Assembly: GCA_003645745.1 (NCBI GenBank)
Contig: QNCH01000006.1
Span: 1 to 17,912, forward strand
Direction of reading: 5' to 3'
DNA: 17,912 bases
Source: Candidatus Omnitrophota bacterium
GTDB lineage: Bacteria; Omnitrophota; Gorgyraeia; B26-G9
The notes beneath the pieces are model-generated. The model was not told the origin of the DNA and ran no database searches. It worked only from the letters and a program-made list of their open reading frames with translations. Below, piece after piece: positions 14,756 through 17,912 of the stretch. Made by a program: the position numbers and the translations under genes. The first letter of the stretch is position 1; every line of letters starts with the position of its first letter.

Positions 14756-14859
14756 GTAGAATATACAGTATACATAAAATAAACAATTTTGTCAAAACAG
14801 TCTCAAATCTGAGGTGCATCCCCCGCATTTGTAAACACCCTATTGACAATATGACTATT
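14756..14859. other. A/T-rich spacer, no gene seen
   Basis: Between two family A remnants lies about 100 bp without open reading frame or clear hairpin. It could hold the promoter for the minus-strand GT4-GH15 pair or the terminator region of the ABC system, but I see no convincing -35/-10 pair. Confidence 0.4.
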
Positions 14860-14887
14860 ATTTTGCAGCCCTATTACGTTTAAGTAT
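14860..14887 (-). repeat. Solo terminus of family A (copy 7)
   Basis: TTTTGCAGCCCTATTACG followed by TTTAAGTATA matches the right-hand terminus of copy 6 (TTTTGCAGACCTATTACG) with few changes. No second arm is present to its left. It abuts a family B hairpin without any spacer. Confidence 0.7.
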
Positions 14888-14920
14888 AGATTCCCGCTAA
14901 AAACATTGCAGGGGGGAATG
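14888..14920. repeat. Family B hairpin, directly joined to family A terminus
   Basis: GATTCCCGCTAAAAACATTGC followed by a G-run and GGGAAT. It forms a hairpin with a G-rich bulge. On the minus strand it lies 28-60 bp after the stop of the Gldg-family gene and may serve as its transcription terminator, though no clean T-tract follows. Confidence 0.65.
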
Positions 14921-14947
14921 GAAATACTTTCTTTAAGAAATTTATTG

Positions 14948-16531
14948 TTAACCCTTGTGTTTGAGCCAGATCATTATACCTCCAATACCAATAAGAAGAG
15001 GTATAACAACAAGAATAACAGCCACTATGCGTTTTTGCTTGCTTGTTAAATCAAGCCGTTCGACTTTAATTTCTTTCGGATCAATAAAAATCTTATATTC
15101 TACATCTGAAAGCCAACTAATCACATTTAATCCCAGCTCAGCATTGCTATATTTCTCAATAAAAGCATTCGACAAAAAGTCTGTATCAGTAAAAACAACA
15201 ATACGGGTATCAGAAGATTCATTCTCTTCCTTTGTCTCCAAGATAACAAATGCAATGGGAACAGGCCCAGGACTATCTACACCTTGATCAAATTTGACAT
15301 TAAGCGCCTGATCAGTTTCACCCCAGCTGCTCTCCTTTGAGGCAGTCAAAACCAATGGAGCCAGCTTAATTGATTTGCGTCGATTTTCTAAAATCGAAAT
15401 TGAACGAGGACGAATATAAAATGTATAATCCAAATTCTTTACAATCGCCTGATACGGCGCATAATTACGGGTAGCCGGACATCCTACATCCTGTCCAATA
15501 TGATTCGATAAATCTACAACAACATCATTAGCAATTTTTATTCCCCAGTGATTGAAAATGTTATTTAAAGAAGGATTTTTGCACTTTTCTTGTTCTGTCA
15601 AAAGTTTATCCGCTGTAGTAACAGGAGTGTTTTCAATTAAAAAAAAGGCATCACCGCCATTCTCTAAATACTCAAAGATCATCTTTTCCTCTTCTTCTGT
15701 TAGAGAATTTCTGGGACCGGCAATGATCAGAACATCACAATCTTTAGGAGTCTCCTCGCCTAATCCCAACATCACTGTTTTTACTTCTACATTATTCGCG
15801 ATTAATATTTTTTTTAGAATGCTTAAACCATGATCCCCCTCATCAGAAACATTGTATTCTCCATGTCCAGTTAAAAAATAGACAACGCGTTTATCTCTTG
15901 CCACCTGGATAATCGCATTAGTTAATTGCTCTTCAGATAACGGTCGCTTGGTAAAATCAATGTCCTTACGCTCTTTCCCTGAGCTGACAATAACCTTTCT
16001 TTCTTTTCCGCTGATTACACTACCAAATTGAGCAGCATAACCAATCTGCACAATAGGATCAATAATTTCGGTTTTGATCCTTGTGTGAGAACGCCTTTCA
16101 TACTCTTTAAACAAATCTTCTAAATACTTTGGAGGTATTCCCACATTAAAAGCAACAATTTTAACTTCCCTTTGCAGATGCTCAATCACTACAGCTGTAC
16201 TTTTTGATAAAGTATGCTGTTTAACTTTAGTTACATCCCAACGCACATTGTAACGATACGATAAATAGTTAATCCCCACAAGAAGGACTAAGAACAACAC
16301 TATCACAATCAACCCATACTTTTGCCATTGAGAAGCCCGCGCCGGACTTTTGGTAAACTTCCTTAACTCAAAAAGACAAAGCAAAACACAACTTAAGCCG
16401 ACTAAAGAAATAATAATGGTTAACTTAGTGAAATGGTTTTCTATATAAGAAGCTCCCATACCAGATAAAAGACAAAGCATCCCCATTCCGAAGAGTAAAG
16501 GAAAATTCATAAATTTTTTCTTTAACGCCAT
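14948..16531 (-). CDS. Gldg-family ABC auxiliary membrane protein
   Basis: 527 residues. Three transmembrane helices lie near the N-terminus (about 10-30, 36-56, 72-92). The long extracytoplasmic part opens with the family signature VRWDVTKVKQHTLSKST (96-112). It includes FLTGHGEYN and IIAGPRNSLTEEEEKMIFEY, and a single C-terminal transmembrane helix (about 503-523) ends in WLKHKG. This is the GldG / ABC_transp_aux type that accompanies ABC-2 exporters. In Bacteroidetes the Gld ABC complex is linked to gliding, but homologues occur in many non-gliding bacteria with unknown cargo. The start ATG overlaps the permease stop by ten bases, so the two are co-translated. The C-terminus and the family domain order are intact. 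Confidence 0.88.
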   Translation of the reverse strand: MALKKKFMNFPLLFGMGMLCLLSGMGASYIENHFTKLTIIISLVGLSCVLLCLFELRKFTKSPARASQWQKYGLIVIVLFLVLLVGINYLSYRYNVRWDVTKVKQHTLSKSTAVVIEHLQREVKIVAFNVGIPPKYLEDLFKEYERRSHTRIKTEIIDPIVQIGYAAQFGSVISGKERKVIVSSGKERKDIDFTKRPLSEEQLTNAIIQVARDKRVVYFLTGHGEYNVSDEGDHGLSILKKILIANNVEVKTVMLGLGEETPKDCDVLIIAGPRNSLTEEEEKMIFEYLENGGDAFFLIENTPVTTADKLLTEQEKCKNPSLNNIFNHWGIKIANDVVVDLSNHIGQDVGCPATRNYAPYQAIVKNLDYTFYIRPRSISILENRRKSIKLAPLVLTASKESSWGETDQALNVKFDQGVDSPGPVPIAFVILETKEENESSDTRIVVFTDTDFLSNAFIEKYSNAELGLNVISWLSDVEYKIFIDPKEIKVERLDLTSKQKRIVAVILVVIPLLIGIGGIMIWLKHKG

Positions 16532-17232
16532 AACCGATTCTCAATGTTAAGTCTTGTGAATAAAATACAAATAAAAATACCGCTTAAGTAATACACCAAA
16601 TCAGCCAGAGTGATCAGTCCCATAGTAAAGTTCCCTGCATGACTCCAGGTACCGACATATCGAATCAAGGCCTCTGTATGGCCGCTGAAATACTTGATAA
16701 AGCTTATTGAAAAATACAATAAAAACAAGATTACATAAGAGCTTATCGCCGCGATAATCTGATTCTTTGTTAATGAAGAAGCCAGTATGCCAATAGCAAT
16801 AAACAAGGCGCCCTCCAGCCAAATACCGAGATATCCTGTAAATATCGCCAGCAGCTCAGGTTGGCCAAAAAATTCGATAATAAAATAATAACTCGTTGTT
16901 AATCCAATAATAAGAGTGAAAAATATTAAACTGCCCAAATATTTGCCAAGAACAATTTCCGTATTTGTCGTAGGTGTAGTCATTAAGAATTCCATAGTGC
17001 CTGAGAACTTCTCCTCTGCAAAAGTTTTCATGGTTAAAAGCGGTACAATAAAAATAAACAAAAATTCCATTATTTTAAATACATCACGCAGATTAGCCTC
17101 TTGCCCCTGGTCAATTATCAAAAAAAAGAATATATTGAAAATCGAAATAGTAATAATCAAAACAATATAAGCAATAGGGGATTTAAAATATACTTTTAGT
17201 TCCTTTGCGGCAATCGCAAAAATTTTATTCAT
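16522..17232 (-). CDS. ABC-2 type permease, GldF-like
   Basis: A 236-residue polytopic inner-membrane protein with about six hydrophobic helices: near 19-40, 57-75, 103-125, 135-155, 160-182 and 210-230. It opens MNKIFAIAAKELKVYFKSP, the amphipathic start typical of ABC-2 permeases. EEKFSGTMEFLMTTP (about 73-87) is the conserved cytoplasmic coupling segment. It would form the channel with the ATPase encoded five bases upstream and the auxiliary protein downstream. AAGGAG at the end of the ATPase gene serves as its ribosome binding site. Exported substrate unknown. Confidence 0.9.
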   Translation of the reverse strand: MNKIFAIAAKELKVYFKSPIAYIVLIITISIFNIFFFLIIDQGQEANLRDVFKIMEFLFIFIVPLLTMKTFAEEKFSGTMEFLMTTPTTNTEIVLGKYLGSLIFFTLIIGLTTSYYFIIEFFGQPELLAIFTGYLGIWLEGALFIAIGILASSLTKNQIIAAISSYVILFLLYFSISFIKYFSGHTEALIRYVGTWSHAGNFTMGLITLADLVYYLSGIFICILFTRLNIENRLWR

Positions 17233-17237
17233 CCTGA

Positions 17238-17912
17238 TTAATTCTCCTTAGCAGAATGTAATTTTAAAAATATATCTTCAAGATTTGTTCCAAACTCTTT
17301 TAAGAGATTTTCTAAAGTTTCATCAACAATAACTTCACCTGATTTAATGATTAAAACTCTTTGAGCAATTTGCTGAATCTCAGAAAGAATATGTGTGCTT
17401 AAAATCACTGTTCTTTTATACTCTAAACTCTTGATCAGATTACGCACTTGAATAATCTGAACCGGGTCTAATCCAATTGTCGGCTCATCTAAAATCAAAA
17501 CTTCCGGATCATTAATTATCGCCTGGGCAATCCCCACTCTTTGTTTATACCCCCGGGAAAGAATAGCAATAGCTTTACGTTGAACACTCTCAAGGCTGCA
17601 CTCTTCTATTACTTTGTCGATTTGGCCACGCTGCTGTTTAGCCGGAATACTTTTCAACTGCGCGGCAAACTTAAGATAATCTCTTACGATCATATTAGAA
17701 TAAAGCGGCGGAGTCTCAGGCAAATACCCTATTTTTTTACGAATAGCCAAAGAGTTTATAGATACTTTTTGACCGGCAATGATAACCTCACCAGATGTAG
17801 CCGGAAGATAAGAAGTCAAAATACGCATAATCGTAGTTTTCCCAGCGCCGTTCTGTCCTAAAAAACCAACGATTTCCCCTTTGTTAATTTCAAACGAGAC
17901 ATCCTTTAACGC
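17238..17912 (-). CDS. ABC transporter ATPase, GldA-like (5' end outside window)
   Basis: Partial gene: the frame is open to the window edge at 17912, and the first visible residues are ALKDVSFEINKGEIVGF. Walker A is GQNGAGKTT, just upstream of the internal ATG at 17828, so a start at that ATG is wrong. The Q-loop is in YLPETPPLY, the signature is LSRGYKQRVGIAQA, Walker B is VLILDEPTIGLDP, and the H-loop is ILSTHILSE. All catalytic elements are present; only some 10-20 N-terminal residues are lost. It energises the ABC-2 permease encoded five bases downstream. The signature LSRGYKQR is typical of GldA-like and multidrug-type ABC-2 ATPases. Confidence 0.93.
   Translation of the reverse strand, partial: ALKDVSFEINKGEIVGFLGQNGAGKTTIMRILTSYLPATSGEVIIAGQKVSINSLAIRKKIGYLPETPPLYSNMIVRDYLKFAAQLKSIPAKQQRGQIDKVIEECSLESVQRKAIAILSRGYKQRVGIAQAIINDPEVLILDEPTIGLDPVQIIQVRNLIKSLEYKRTVILSTHILSEIQQIAQRVLIIKSGEVIVDETLENLLKEFGTNLEDIFLKLHSAKEN

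Noticed and set aside
64..14887. CRISPR array formed by the spaced repeats
   Set aside because: The repeats are 182-bp palindromes kilobases apart with genes between them, not short direct repeats with unique spacers; no cas gene is present.
1..17912. tRNA, rRNA or transposase genes
   Set aside because: I looked on both strands for cloverleaf-like segments, conserved rRNA stretches and DDE-type transposase frames and saw none.

Overview
All thirteen recognisable genes lie on the minus strand of this roughly 38% G+C (by eye) window, so transcription runs from high to low coordinates. A KdsC-type phosphatase (lipid A/KDO chemistry), periplasmic-sensor signalling proteins and a FliS flagellar chaperone point to a Gram-negative, flagellated bacterium. 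The many short palindromic intergenic repeats and the gene mix resemble AT-rich uncultured lineages such as Omnitrophota. That placement is an impression only; no marker gene is present to fix it.

Layout in order of transcription. (1) 17912-14948: a GldA/GldF/GldG-like ABC system, consisting of an ATPase cut by the window edge, an ABC-2 permease and a Gldg-family auxiliary membrane protein. (2) 14588-11375: a GT4 glycosyltransferase overlapping a cytoplasmic GH15 glucoamylase-like hydrolase. (3) 10707-7582: fliS, neuA, neuB and a CgeB-like glycosyltransferase in a tight cluster, read here as a flagellin/surface nonulosonic-acid (sialic, legionaminic or similar) glycosylation operon. (4) 7471-6149: a CBS-pair protein and a zinc-ribbon methyltransferase. 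(5) 5877-5353: a KdsC-like phosphatase. (6) 5139-325: a three-gene signalling cassette, namely a hybrid-free histidine kinase with an ABC-substrate-binding-like sensor, a single-domain Rcp1-type receiver, and a REC-PAS-PAS-PAS protein without an output domain.

Two observations stand out. First, neuA and neuB are not separate complete genes. The conserved N-terminal strand of NeuB is encoded at the end of the neuA frame. The frame then changes by -1 exactly at an A_AAA_AAA heptamer that abuts the neuA stop codon, with a Shine-Dalgarno-like AAGGGG 13 nt upstream. This looks like a programmed frameshift (or transcriptional slippage) producing a NeuA-NeuB fusion, though a homopolymer sequencing error must be excluded.

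Second, nearly every larger intergenic gap holds a copy or fragment of one long imperfect palindrome. Three copies are full length (exactly 182 bp each, one inverted), and at least four are deletion derivatives or end fragments. Paired arm positions show compensatory differences between copies. One short copy supplies the last codons and stop of a glycosyltransferase gene. Two other palindrome families (a GATTCCCGC...GCGGGAATC hairpin and a nested ~100-bp palindrome) sit beside them.
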